Source: Calonectria ilicicola
Taxonomy: Eukaryota > Ascomycota > Sordariomycetes > Hypocreales > Nectriaceae
NCBI GenBank assembly: GCA_020809705.1
Contig: CP085829.1
Coordinates: 4,526,001 to 4,590,000 of the forward strand
Direction of reading: 5' to 3'
Length of the DNA stretch: 64,000 bases
Position 1 is the first letter of the stretch. The number at the start of each line of letters is the position of its first letter. Shown one piece after another: positions 11,903-24,265 of this stretch. Position numbers and translations under genes: made by a program. The notes under the pieces were generated by a model. It worked only from the letters and a program-made list of their open reading frames with translations. It searched no databases and was not told the DNA's origin.

Positions 11903-13385
11903 TCACATTTCCCAAAGGTTGGACACTGAAGCAGGTCCGAGAGAATCTGGGCTCTCGTCCATCGTGGCGATGCCCTCGTTGTAGTTGGGCATCCAGAAAG
12001 CTGGGTCGTCCTCGACCATGGACAGTCCGGCTCCAGCGATGGGGCCATTGTCGGCACCCTTGTAAAAGCTGTCGTAGTCAATGCTCGTCAGGTCGGCCGC
12101 GTTGGCCACCATGTTCTGTCGCATAAAGGTGCTGCCGGCACCAAAGCCGTCAAAGTCACCTTCGCCGCCGGGCATGAAGTCCTCAACCTCGGAAACCTCG
12201 CCCGAGGTCGACGTTGTGTTAGCTAGGTTGGGAAGCTGCTCTGAGCCGCTTCCAAAATCAAACATGCCGTTAAAGCTCTGAGCTCCGGCTTGGCTATAAC
12301 TGGAGGGGGTAAAGCTGTCACCCTTCATATCCGAAAGGTCGTAGTGGCTCCAATCCACTGAGGCGGCGCTCAGACCAGCACTGTACATGGGGGCATCAGT
12401 CTCCGAGTTGAAACCGGAGCCAAACAGATCAAATGTGCTGTTGGCCATGTAGGGCGGGTATTCAATGCTGGACAGGTCCAAGGGAGGAAGGTTGCTGTTA
12501 AGGTTCTGGAAGCTGGGTGCGCTGCTCATAAGTGGCGAGGCCGTCTCCGACTTGACTCGGCGCGGCTCCCGGGTGCTGGAAGCGCGCGCTCGGCTGGCGG
12601 GCGGGTCTCGAGTGCTCTTTTGCATCATAGTGTCGGTGGCCAAGCTTCCGGTGCTGTGGGCCGAGTTGACTCGGTTAAGTTGGTAGGGACCACACTTTTG
12701 AGCGACTCTGTTGTTACGGTGAGCTGGCTTGTGGTGGCCATTCTGGTCAAAAGTCAAGACACCGTCCGAGTGAACAGTGTTTGCCCTCCTTCTGCGGGCG
12801 GGGGGCCTTGGCCGGCCGGCAGCGCTAGTTGCCTGCGACTCGCCCTCCGAGTCAGACTCGGGGACAGTGTCGAGCGCAGTCTCCTTCTTGCCGCCGCAGG
12901 AGCATCGGCCGCCGTGATTACAGCAGCATGTCTCTGAGAAATCATTGTTAATACATGTTCCGCTTTCCTAGCCTTGGCTCGGATGTGTTTTTGAGAGGCT
13001 GATGCTCACCCTTGTGTCCCTCGACAGTTGGCTGCAAGTGGGCGCACTTGCTGGTCTTCTCGCCGCAGTCGCACTTGACATGAGCAGAGCGCGACTTACG
13101 CATTGCGCGGCAGTGTGCGCATTGAGAAACGGGTCGGCCCTTCTTGTTGATGTGCTGCAGAGGACGGTCTGGAAAGAAAAGCAGTCGCAGGTTAGCAACT
13201 TGTTTATCGAGGCTGGGCTTCGGCTGCAGCTGCAGAGCTGGCACCTAGCGGCGGCTATGGTGGACCCCGCGTCGATGAAGCAGCACAAAGTGGTGACGAC
13301 GTCACTTACCAGAGTGCTGACAGTTGCTCACGCGGTGGCCGCGAACGCAGGCCTCGCAAGCGTACTTCTCTCCATCAATTAGCAT
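11903..13385 (-). CDS. Copper-fist transcription factor
   Basis: Copper-responsive nuclear regulator of the Ace1/Mac1/GRISEA/CRF1 family, 421 aa. Exons, read on the minus strand: 13385-13310, 13168-13010, 12933-11903; introns 141 and 76 bp. The copper-fist domain starts at Met1 (MLIDGEKYACEACVRGHR), with Cys10, Cys13, Cys22 and His24, the minor-groove motif KGRP at 35-38, and Cys42/Cys45. The first intron falls inside this domain, after residue 25. A second Cys-rich segment follows (Cys58, 60, 67, then TCCCNHGGRCSCGGKKE at 80-96), the copper-cluster region of these activators. The remaining ~320 residues are S/N/D/G-rich and probably form an acidic activation region; they contain almost no Cys, so the repeated C-terminal Cys motifs of yeast Mac1 are absent. 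Whether it controls copper uptake or detoxification cannot be decided from sequence. Confidence 0.9.
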
Positions 13386-16300
13386 AGTGGCGGCGGCGAA
13401 TTGCTGAGATCGAAATGATTGCGGTGCGGAAAGCGGGGAGTGTTGTTGTGACTGTAAGCGCTGGAGCTGGTGTAGATGCTGAAAGTGAGAAGCGGCTTAG
13501 ACGGACGGATGTCGATAATGTCGGAAAGGAAGCTAGGTTGGTAGCTGCTCGGAGTCTGAAACCGGGGGAATCGAGTAATCGAGGCGAAAGACCAGGGTAG
13601 CCTTGGGGATTCCAAAGCTGATGTTGATCCAAGTAGGAAGCAGGCTCGGACTCGAGGTGTATATAGGGAAGGGATTCCACGCTAGAGGCAGTGGGAATAG
13701 GTAGATAGGTACAACGGGGGACGACCAAGGACGCCGGACTGTTACAAGACCATTTCGCGGCGGAGTCAAGAAGCTGAAGCTGGAGAGGCTGGAGGAGAAG
13801 AAGCAATAAAACTTTTCGAGGGCAAGTTGGACAAAGCCAATTGATGAGAGAGAGGAACACGGGTGGAGATGCGCCGGTCGGCGGGTGGAGATTTTTCCTG
13901 GGTGCCTTGGGGCGGCGGCGGGCTGCTTTGGTTTGGCTTCTTTTGGGGTGTGGTGTGGGAGGTGTGCGATGATGGCCGACAGAGGTGTGTGAAGTGACGA
14001 GGCGTGTGGGTGGGAACGGATTAAAAAAGGTGGGAGGTAGGTGGTGGAGTGGATAGAGTCAAAAGGGACGAGGATGAGGTCGGCGGCGAGCGACCGGGGT
14101 GTGTCGAGGTACAGAACGGTACAGTATGCACACTGGAGACTCGCAAGTGTGAGTGTAGACAGACGTGCAAGGTCCCGGAAGTCGAGAAAGGCGTGCAAGC
14201 GGGTTTGGCGCTCAGCTCGGGTGTCCACTAGACATCAATGTCGACAAGCCAAGACCAGGCCGCCTTGTTGGAGACGTTATGGTGGAGATGTCGGCCCGGA
14301 AAGTAGTCGGAGGGTCGGAGAGTGAATGGGGACTCTGCTGCTGCTGTCCTGTCCACTCGTTCGCTTGTTTTTCGGGCTCGGTGCTTCGTCTGGAGACTGG
14401 TTGTTCTGGTGACGTCGGCGGTTGAGACGGAAAGAGGGAGACGGGTGAGGTTCGCAATAGATGGCGATGATAATGATGGCCTGCAACGTGGTTGCATGCA
14501 CAGCAAGGGACGGCGAGGGGACACGGGGGGCGCGAGGAGGCGAATATATGTCACGTTTGGGAGGCGGGATGGGGTATTGTCTCTGTTTTCTAATCCGATC
14601 GGGTAGGTAAACTGGGAAACTTGGCGACTATTATGGTGCGTACGGTCCTTGACCATGACGGATGTGATGGGGACGGCGACGGGCGGCGCAAGTTCGGGCA
14701 GCCAGGTTCAGAGCTGTTCAGAGCCCTGGGTTGCGTGAGGTACGACTCTGTACCTTGGGTCTGGTCCCTGACCATGAAGCTGACTGACCCCTTGGCTGCC
14801 ATCCACCACGACGGCGAATGCATCGTCGCAACGATTCAATCCGATACTTCGCGAATCGCTTGCTTGCCGTTTGTCTTTGCCTGCCCTGCCTGCCTGCTTG
14901 ATCCCAGGGTCATGACGGCCCAGAACAGCAAGGCGAGGCGTGGAGGTGCCGACACGGGCACCATGGGAAGATACTCGGCTATACAGTGTGGTGGGACGAT
15001 GGCGCAAGCAGCGACTGGACCGTCCCGGGGCACTGCTGGGACTGGAGGGAAGGGGGACAAGGGCCAAGGGATCAAGGGAATGACCATGACGAGCGTGGTT
15101 GACGGGGGCCTCGGTGGCCCCCAACCCATGGAGCGAGAGAGCTCGCCGTCCGTGGTGGGATCGGGCGCTTGAACGGGGGGGTCAGTCAAGTCATGGAATC
15201 CTGCTTGACGAGACAAGCAAGGGCTTCTGTTTTGGCAGCGCCGCAGAGGCAGAGCTGAGAGTCAGACACATCCGAGAGCCGGCTCTGATTTCCATGTGGT
15301 TTCGCCGATTGCCTGGTGCGCGGCCGACCTCGTTCTTCCCAGAGCCTCCCCCGAACGCATTGCATGTCACCGGTGGAGGTCCGCGATAGAACCCCCAAAT
15401 ATCCCCCCCCCCTCCTGCCCTGGTCCATCGCGGACGACTCGTGTGGCCCCTGGTCGATGGGTGGATGGTGGTGTGCATGTGGGCGATGGTGCACCGCTGG
15501 CCGTACGTAGGTGACAGTGGGGCTCCAGACAGTGGGATGGTTGATGGTGGCTTATCCTCGATGGTGGAGGGAGGATTGGTGGGGACCTATAGAGACGGAA
15601 TTGGTGGGGTGCGGCGCGAGGGCCCCCAAGACGAGGCAGGTAGGCGGCGGAAGGGCCATGGGCGGACAGGACGGCGGACAGCACACTGAGCGCTAGTGTA
15701 GTTCCCGGGACAGCACAACACCTAGCATCGCCATCCCCTTCACGCCTTGGAGCAGTTTGCGCGCCGGTTCAAGGAAGAAGTCGGATCTCCTCTGGCCATT
15801 CTCACTGGACCACCGCTCGTGGCTTCTGTCCCAACCTCGGACGGACAGCAGGCGGTGCGGTTCACGGACGACGGGCAACGGGTCATCTGGCAAGACGATA
15901 TACAAACTAAATGTGGATAGTCGTCACAAGTGCGATCGAACTCGATACACGACAATTGTGGAAGCCCGCACAGAGCACCTTCTGCACCCCGAGTCCCCTG
16001 ATGAAGAATGTCCCTTGCACAGCTTGCTGTCTATCCCACTCAACCGCGGCCTGCTAAATTACCTGGGGCCATGACCTGGCCGAGAGCCCCATCGAAATGG
16101 GGGATGGATATGCGAATATGCAATACTGCACACCTGTCCATACTTTGCGCATCCTTTGCACAACAATGCCCTTTGCTGTGCTGAAACTCACCTTGAGATG
16201 ATGCACCTACGAGGCTTCTCGGGTTCGATTCAACTCAACCCGACACGACGCACAGCACACACACCACCTCACATCTGAATCGCGTTCCTCCCTGCGGTAG

Positions 16301-19300
16301 CCGGCGTCGGCATCGGCTGCATCTCCTCGGGACCTGCCACCCAAGTATCGGTGCGTGCACATCATGCCCTGGCGTGGACCTGACACGGCCGTATCTCGCA
16401 CTCTAGTGGCCGTTTGGCGGGGGGGTGCTGTTCCGCTGTGAAAGAGGGCCCAAAAAAAAAAAAGCGAAGCATCGAGCCAAGGGCAGGGCAGGGCAGGGCA
16501 TGTAAAGGCGTGGCATGCCCAGGAAGGGAAAGGGACCATGGGAAGACAGAAAAAGTAAAAAAAAAGTTTTGCCGCCGCCGTCAACGGAGCATCTTCGGGA
16601 GCCCCAGTAGCTTTCTGCTGAGACATGGTGCATCAGCGCCTGCGGGTACTAGGGTACAGTGTGCAGTTTGATATTGCATAGGTGCCTCTCCCACTACCTC
16701 TAGAGGTCTAGTAGCTCTCCAAGGGCCACTAATTAGAACCTCTGATCCACGGGCTTGGTTCCAGCTGCAATCCGTCACTGCAAGCGCACAGCACCACCGG
16801 ACCGGGCTTGCACTCCTTCGCCAACGAGGGCCGGCGGTATAGTGATGGACACACACTGTAGTGAGGGCGAGTGCAGATGCGACGGGATGCGGGTTCGGTG
16901 CGATTGCCGGAGGGTGTCGCATCTGCTCATGCTCAATGAGGGTTAGGGGACTTTGGCCTATTGCCCATGGCAGATCTCCTCACAGCGTCCACCAGTCATG
17001 ACACACTCACTGCACTGCCGATGACTTCGCCGGCATACGACCCCGTCTCGAGCCCCTTCTCCACTGTAACCTCTCTGTAAACTTGTCTCATATGTGGTCG
17101 TCTGTTGTGCGTGATGTCCGTTGATGAGTTGTGCACGTCAAAGCAGCGAGCCATGTAGAGAGCCTCGTCCGGCATTGTGGGCAATGCGACGTTGCCCCGG
17201 GTCTCGCTTTGCTCCTCTCATAAACCCACAGCCAGTCCCAAGCCACCTTTCCTGTGTTGACTCCAGTCTTCGGCTCCAGTCTTTTCATCGTCTCCAGTCG
17301 ACGAGGCTCGCTTGGGGCGTCATGGGTTGATTGGATTAGACCTGGCTCCTGCATGGTGCGGCAACCTCTGCAAGGCCTCTGCAAGGTTCATGGCCGGCGT
17401 CTGTCGTGTCCTCGTTGGCCGCCCTGTGTTTTGCTTTGCTCTGTCGTGATTAGCCTCTGCTTCTGTTTTGTTTCTCGGTGCCCCAGTTTGGCAGCTGCTT
17501 GCTGTCTTTGGTGTTGTTGGTCCCCCCAGGCTTCTTAAGACCCAGGGCCCCAGCACCAAGACATCATCGTGCTTCCATGGCCCCTCGCCGTCATGCCCAC
17601 GCGACCCCGTAGACCCTCACAGCTCGGGCGGTCCAGAATCTCTTCGTCCCCAGACAACCCTTGGCGCGCCATTCTACCTTTGCAGCCCCTGTGCTGTGCC
17701 GCGCCTCTCCCGAAAGCGCCTTCTATTTGGGCAAGTCTAGCTGGCTCGTAGCGTTTACGTCAGAAGCGCGGATGAGGAAAAACCCACTTGTCCTCGTGTG
17801 CAATTGCAAGTGGGAATGGGAGATGAAGATCTCAAAACCCTTGCATCCTTGAAGCCCCTAGCTTGGCTCTATTAATGTTGTCGTGCATTGCCCAGGCAGG
17901 TAGAGTTCAAACGAAGCGTTAGTAGTGGTGGCATTCTGGAAGACTTCACTCCCTATTCTAATTACGTTGGTCGTTCGCGTGCCGACTAGTATGCGGCCAG
18001 CACCGAATCTGTTGAATGCAGACCGCCGATCCAGGGACTTGGCCGATGGAAGATTTGCAGGTCATTGCCTTCTATGTTTAGGCAATGGTTTCAACTGCCT
18101 AGCGTGGAAAGCAGGCGATGGCGTCGATGTGCAGCGAGCCATGGCACGCCTCACCTTACTCGACCTGTCATAGCCGCCCGACGAGCTGGGCGGCACCGAT
18201 GGGCTTAGTCTAGTTCTTCACTGCCCGTCCGTGACGCAGGTGGTGATTGTCATAGGCTGCCTGGCCCGTCCCGTGTAGCGATCTAGCTCTCGTCAAGTGA
18301 GACATGACCTTTGGGATGCATTCCCAACGTCTCTAGAGACACACTCCGTCTCAGCCCCAAAAGCTGCCCGTCAGCTCATTCCAAGGCCGAGCCGCGCAAC
18401 AACTTGCCCCCGCCCAAATTGTATGCACCTCGGTTCTGTGCTGTGTATGTATCGGGCAGATTCTGATTCAACTCGATCTGGTCCGAGGGGGTGGTATAGG
18501 CGCGACGGCGCGGTGCGGTACGGGTAAAACATTCAACCTTAGGCGTATACCTTAATATCCCACTTTTGCCGCAGTTCATCGCTGCACTACTTCCCCAACT
18601 TCTCCCCCGCGACGTCAGCACGGATCCAAACGGAAGAACGCGGGCGAGCGGGTGCTCGGGTGATTGACTGCTGCAAGAAGGACTGTGGTGGCCAGGGAAA
18701 ATCATCGGCGAGTGGTCATCCCCCAGGTTTGGCCCTCCATGACGGGTGTGCGACCCGAAACTGTGGCATTCTCTCCGTCAGCCCTGTCGCCCGAAGCTGT
18801 CCAGTCCAGCCCAGCCCATCCCGCACCTGAGGCGTCGAGAGGTCATCTTCCTGCGCCCTGTTAGAGAATGTACCTTTGATGTCAAGGCATCCGGTGGGAC
18901 TAAGCCCGGCCGGTTTCTTGGGTGCAGTCTCTGATTGACAGACGCACGCAGTTGAGACACCTGCGACCCCCCCTCTAACCTTTGCCGCCGCGTCGCATGC
19001 AACAGAGATGCATGGTGGCGCGGCGCTGCTGTGCTGGCAACACGCTGGCTGACTTGTTCAGTGGGCTCGCGATCCTGGTTCGCGACCCAAGCGGCAAAGG
19101 TCCAGACACGCGCTCCAGCGGGGGAGTCCCATTTCACTTGAATCCAGTGTCGCCTCAGAGCCCACTAGTCAGCCAGCCAGATCGCTGGCGGACGACGCCT
19201 AGCCGTTCGTGCGAATTTTGGCGATGCGGCAGCGGGTGCAATTCCCAGCGCCAGCCGTCAAGGCAGACGGGTCGAGATGCACACCCCGCTTTCTTGCCCT

Positions 19301-19920
19301 TGATGCCACAGGCTCGGAAGGGGACCATGGGCGTGGGTGAGGCCCTCTCAAGAGCCGTCATGACATGACACAACTCCGCTCCGCTCCTCCCCGGGGGCGA
19401 TGCATTACCTTGAGTGGTCAATGGATACCAGAGCCGCCCTTCGCGACGGGAGCACCCATGATGCGGGGTGGTTAGCGAGCAGAGGGCTTCAACGCCGTAC
19501 ATGATATCCCACGTACATACGGGACATCCAACCTGGGAGCCTCCACCTCCGGTAATCCGCTGTCTCGCTTCGGGCAGCTCTGCACGAAACCACGATACAT
19601 TGGACTTGACGGATATCCATGCAGTGATACAGAACCACGCAGGTACCGAGTCGGCGACTTTCACGGGGGCTCTTGACCAGCAGTCACGGGATTCAGGTCT
19701 CACCCACGCTCCCACATATCCTATGGCCGATGCCCCATGTCGGCTCCCACGCCGCCCATGTCCACGCCCACGAGGCTCACGCAGGGTCTCATCGCACACG
19801 CACGCCGTACTGGGGAGTGAGACTGGTACGACATCCGGGAGCCGCCGTGAGAGCGCTGCCGCGGTCCGGAGGATGGCCAGCAGGGTTCATGCTTGGCCTC
19901 ACGCAGTGCTCTCCGTTCTG

Positions 19921-19943
19921 GGGATGGGATGGGATGGGATGGG
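19921..19943. repeat. (GGGAT)n short array
   Basis: Four to five tandem GGGAT pentamers. The G-runs could form a G-quadruplex on the plus strand. Not a canonical telomere repeat. Confidence 0.9.
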
Positions 19944-22646
19944 GTATGCTTTCTGGCATGGCTGTCGCGCGCATCGTTAAATTCTTTTTATTTTTTATTT
20001 TTTCCATAATGCAGTTTCACAAGCTAGCCGGTTACGACTTCCGGTCTCTGGCGCCCTAGACCCCGTGTTCAATCCCCGTAGCTTGTGGGGAGTCATCACA
20101 TCGCGCAGACATATCACGACCCAAAACTACCACCGATGATGTCGTTCTGGTGGTCCCGGGGCCCCAGAACCAGGGACTCAGGACCCTCTATGTATCAGTG
20201 TCACGCTTAGTGCTAGTATTTGGCCGTATACCCGTTGAAAAACCCACTGTCTGCCTGCCCGCGAGGCCCCAGGTCTCCTCACTTTTGTTTGCCTGATGGC
20301 TGACCAGTATGGCTTGTGTCATTGCCAGCCATGACATTCCCGATTGTCAGCTTGTTCGTCAGTCATTTGCTGGCCGGCGGGGGCTCCTCCCCCTCTTTCT
20401 CGGCTCTGTTAGTAGATGCCGAGACGTCTCGACAGAACCGACTGTCACACTGCCTGATGCAAGGGCCGTCTGGGCGAGGTGCTTCTCGCACTGTCACGCA
20501 GGTCACTCGAAAATGGACCGGAAGCCTTGCCTGCCTCGTGCAGACATCCCATCGGGGCCCACCACCCTCCACTTGCACCCACCCTCCCGCTTGTCGTATC
20601 TGCACCTGATTGGTTCCAATCCCCAGCGCGAATCCTTCAAACCGGATTTGCACGGCTCGGTTCCATCTAGTTTTCTAGAAGCCTGCGCCCCTGCATCTTA
20701 TTGGGAGCTTGGACCAAGCCAGCTGCAATGCTACTCTGGATTTCCTTAGGATCCCCTCTGGATCCCCTCTGCTAGGTACGCGCTGCTACCTACATCTATT
20801 TGCAGGCCGGATCGTCAGCATCACCGGATTTTCGGTGCAGAGCATCGTCTTCCGAGATGCCCAGGGTTGGCTGAGGAGAACCCGGCATGGGACAAATACG
20901 CGGCCACAGGATGATCGTCAGTTCCTCACTGCCGACGGCGAGCAGTCAAGAAATGCCCGACTCCAGGTGCCGGGTCTGGCCGAGCAGCCGTCGAATTGCT
21001 GCAGCAGGATTCCAGCCGATTATGCGGGCGTGATGAAATTTCTTTCCTCGGCCTGTGATTTGCACTGCTGCGACAAACCACCTGCACTCGAGCCTCATCT
21101 GACATCGACTGCACCACCACTGGACAAGCTGCTGTTCTTTTTGGCACTCCCTCCACTGCTGCGAAATTGCCACGCCGCCATCGGTGCCCTCCTTCGGTCC
21201 CCATCCATAAATCGTCCCGCAGTGTGGCTTGTCAGCCGCGGGGGAAGCGTGAATGATTTCTACTTACAGATTCGCCAGGCGATGCCTTGCCGGACCTGCA
21301 GATCATGCCCATTACTTACCTACCTGGCCGGTTTGGCGCCGCACTCTTGTTTTTCTTAGTCCTATTTTGCCATCTGACAATATGAATCTTCCCAGTAATG
21401 ATCGCTAACTAGTGCTTCCGTAATTGCATCTCAAATCGAATTCGGTGAAGGGCGCTTTTCCTCTTAGACTTAGCTGCATCTAGTTCAACCGATGATTAAC
21501 GAAATGTCAATCTGTCCAGTCCCGGACGCAAGCCGGAGGTAGTCTGGGGAGTGAGGGTTGGGACCCTCCTCATTTCCACCCGAGCCCGGCGTTGCATCAC
21601 GATGACAGGGCGGACGACTCGGTCGCCGTCGCGATTGTGACGGAGCATCCACGGAATTAGAAAAGGCTATCTACCATGGGTTTGCCGGTGGCACACGTAT
21701 TATTGCTATGCATTGCATCTCCAGCGCATTGACCACAACCTCAACCAGGAATGCATCTGCCGAGTGTTGTTGTCCCAAGACCAGACACTACTCATCGAGC
21801 CATTCGGAGCGGCCATTCCCGCCGGTCGGTATACCGCCGGCCAGCTTCCCCAAGGGTGAGGAACAAGACAGACAGGCAAGGCCGTCCTAACCGTCTTCCA
21901 ATCTATGCAAACCTAAAGCTGAGGGACCACATCCTTTGTGCCGGTTCTCACTTGTGATTGGCTGGTGTTTCCCCGACGTGGCTGGGAAGACAACGGCGGC
22001 GCTGGTTGGATGGCGTCCTCAGGCATCACACCAGACCCCCACGCTGACAAGGTCCAATTGCAAAATCAAAACCTGCCGTATCATGGCACCCAAAAATTTT
22101 TCTTCTTCCTGCAACCCTCTGGTTTAGCCACAACCAACTACCATCGCGCCTCGCAGATCGCTGGTTCTGCAACGATCTACCGGAGGCACCGTTTCCGGTA
22201 TGTCGACGGGCAAGGCGACTCTTGGATAGCCTTGGTGTTGGTGGTGGTAGTGGGCGGGCTCCGATTTCCGTTGCAGCTGCCCTGGCAGCCTTCCGACGCT
22301 CCTTCGATGAAGCTCCCGCATCTCGGCGACGTCCACTGTCGGACCATGGCTGCGAAAAGGGCTGTTGTGCCACAGACGGACAGCAACCTATCACGCTTGA
22401 TGCTTCAAGTGAAGATTTTTGCTTGGACAGCCTCATTTTCCCACTGCCCTGCAGTACTACCTACTGACCGCCAGGTGGCCGATTGATCTATCGGGTCATG
22501 GTGGGCTTGCACTTGGAGGGAAGCCGAGCCTGCTCACGGGAGCCTCAAATTGTCGACCAGCGCTCGCTGCTACTACCTTATCTTCGACTAACGTGATTCT
22601 AATACACAGATTTGCTCCTCATGTGACGTGACGTTTTTGCCAGCTT

Positions 22647-22668
22647 ATACGATGATAAATCATCGTAT
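22647..22668. other. Perfect 9-bp inverted repeat with 4-nt loop
   Basis: ATACGATGA and its reverse complement are separated by TAAA. It is isolated in the gene-free stretch with no nearby coding feature. It could be a chance palindrome, a protein-binding site or a small RNA hairpin. Confidence 0.6.
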
Positions 22669-24265
22669 TATCGACATTCAGTGCTTGCTCTCCATTGGCC
22701 TGAATGTTTTCGCTCTGGCATAGATCAATGTAACTCGTTGCTGGGCACCCGGCTTTGAGAGGTCGTCTTGACTTCTTGGACAAGCCGGGAATCAGCTGTA
22801 GGCACATATCTATCATAATTCATATATTTCGCTTGTAACCACCACGGTCGTGTTGTAAAGGCCGGCCAATGTGCATCAACGGCTTATGGCCGGATGAAAC
22901 CCAATCCCACGCCAGCCACCTTGGCGCGACCGACTGTTTAAGACCAGCAGTTGGCCAGAAGGCTATTGTCGGCATCTGGAGGCGGCTCTAAGCATGCGTG
23001 ATGGGAATGACTAGAGTGTTGCACGGTAGACGTGGCTCGCTCTATGACATAGGTCGCATTGGAGTGGTAGCAGATGATTCAGGATCCCCCCCAGGCGGAC
23101 GAATGGCAGCCAGCGTGGTGGACGGTGAGAAGAAGTATGCCGCCGGCGACGCCGATGTCATCACGTCCTTGGGCACTGTAGTTGACCGACAGACCTACCC
23201 AGTTTGGCAAGTCGAGGGACGGTGAGGTGATGTCCCGACGCGGTGGGGAGGGTCAGAGGGCCAGTCTTGCAGCCTGATGGAATCCTAGGGGTTCATCGAC
23301 CATGTGAAATGACGATCGATCTGGCTTGGTGCACCCTCTGGTGCGCCCTCCCGTTCGCCCAACGTGACAGGCCGTGGCATTTGTTGCATGCCGCAGACTG
23401 TCAACTGTTGGGTCATCAGCATTGGCGACGCAACCACCATCGAGATTGCTGATCCCAACGAGGTGCGAATAGCCGCCCCGTCGCAAGTCTCGATAGGACA
23501 GTAATTGTTCGTATAGCCTCAATGTGAGGAGAAAATGCTGGTGGGTGCGGCCGTGGGGTTTCGGTGATGCAGCTGGCTAGTTTTGGGCATGCGGCGCATC
23601 CCAGAGCCGGTCGATCGGCCGAAGCGTGACCAACGACATGTTGACTTGTGTTGAGCCCAATTGCCATTTGTGCCACTATCCGCAGCTTACGCAGCCGGGA
23701 ACGATGGGGCGCGCTACGCCATGTACTGTAGTCAGTGCTCTCGGTCGGGGTGCTGTGTGTACACCAAAAATACATACGTACGGACTTGGACGGGGCGAGA
23801 CGGGGGACGAAACGGGAGACGAGCGATGGTGTGCTCAAGCCTCAGTGAGCCAGCGACCAAGCGAGTGAGCCAGCCCAGCCAGCCAGCCAGCCTCGGGTGT
23901 CTTGTCGCGGAGAGTGAGTGAGCCAAGAAGCGGGCGGCGGGGGATACGCGGGTCGGCTCATCCATGCCGTTTTTCCCAACCAGCTCTTGGACAAGAAACC
24001 GTCTGTGTTCCCGTTCCCATCCCATTCGTGCCGTGGGTTGAACCATTTCAAGTCACTTTGCAAGCCAGGCGCCTTCACTTGCCAATCCCGTGTCAAGGCC
24101 AACCGCCAACGTCCAAGCGATTCCTCTCCCGCCCACTCGAGCCCGCTTCCAGCCAGCCCAAGGCCTGTCATAGGACCCTTCCCGTCGACTCCCTTTCCCA
24201 GCTCTCGTCGTTGTGCATAAGGGCGGCCGAGCCACGCGCACGCGGGAGAAACCCCAAACGTCATC

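Larger units (their letters stand above)
13386..24265. other. 10.9-kb stretch with no supported gene
   Basis: Lies between the divergently transcribed copper-fist gene (-) and the ketopantoate-reductase-like gene (+). Both strands carry only short open frames without recognisable domains or splice-linked continuity. The first ~850 bases next to the copper-fist start are pyrimidine-rich on the coding strand and are probably its promoter and leader. Base composition looks mixed rather than AT-rich, so this is not an obvious RIP-degraded transposon. Small repeats include a GGGAT array at 19921 and a doubled GGATCCCCTCT at about 20749-20770; there is a hairpin at 22647. Confidence 0.6.

Noticed and set aside
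13533..14228. 231-codon frame on the minus strand, upstream of the copper-fist gene
   Set aside because: Opens with GTG rather than ATG, pyrimidine-driven Ser/Pro/Leu composition; best read as promoter or leader of the copper-fist gene.
16200..16260. Possible tRNA (GGTTCGATTC)
   Set aside because: No complementary T-stem and no matching A box at the expected distance.
19921..19943. Interstitial telomere repeat
   Set aside because: The unit is GGGAT, not the TTAGGG repeat of filamentous ascomycetes.
20000..20100. Possible tRNA (GTTCAATCCCC resembling a B box)
   Set aside because: The flanking bases do not form a T-stem or acceptor stem.
21938..22486. 182-codon plus-strand frame in the long gene-free block
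   Set aside because: No recognisable motif, overlapped by comparable frames on the other strand, no upstream or downstream exon that extends it.
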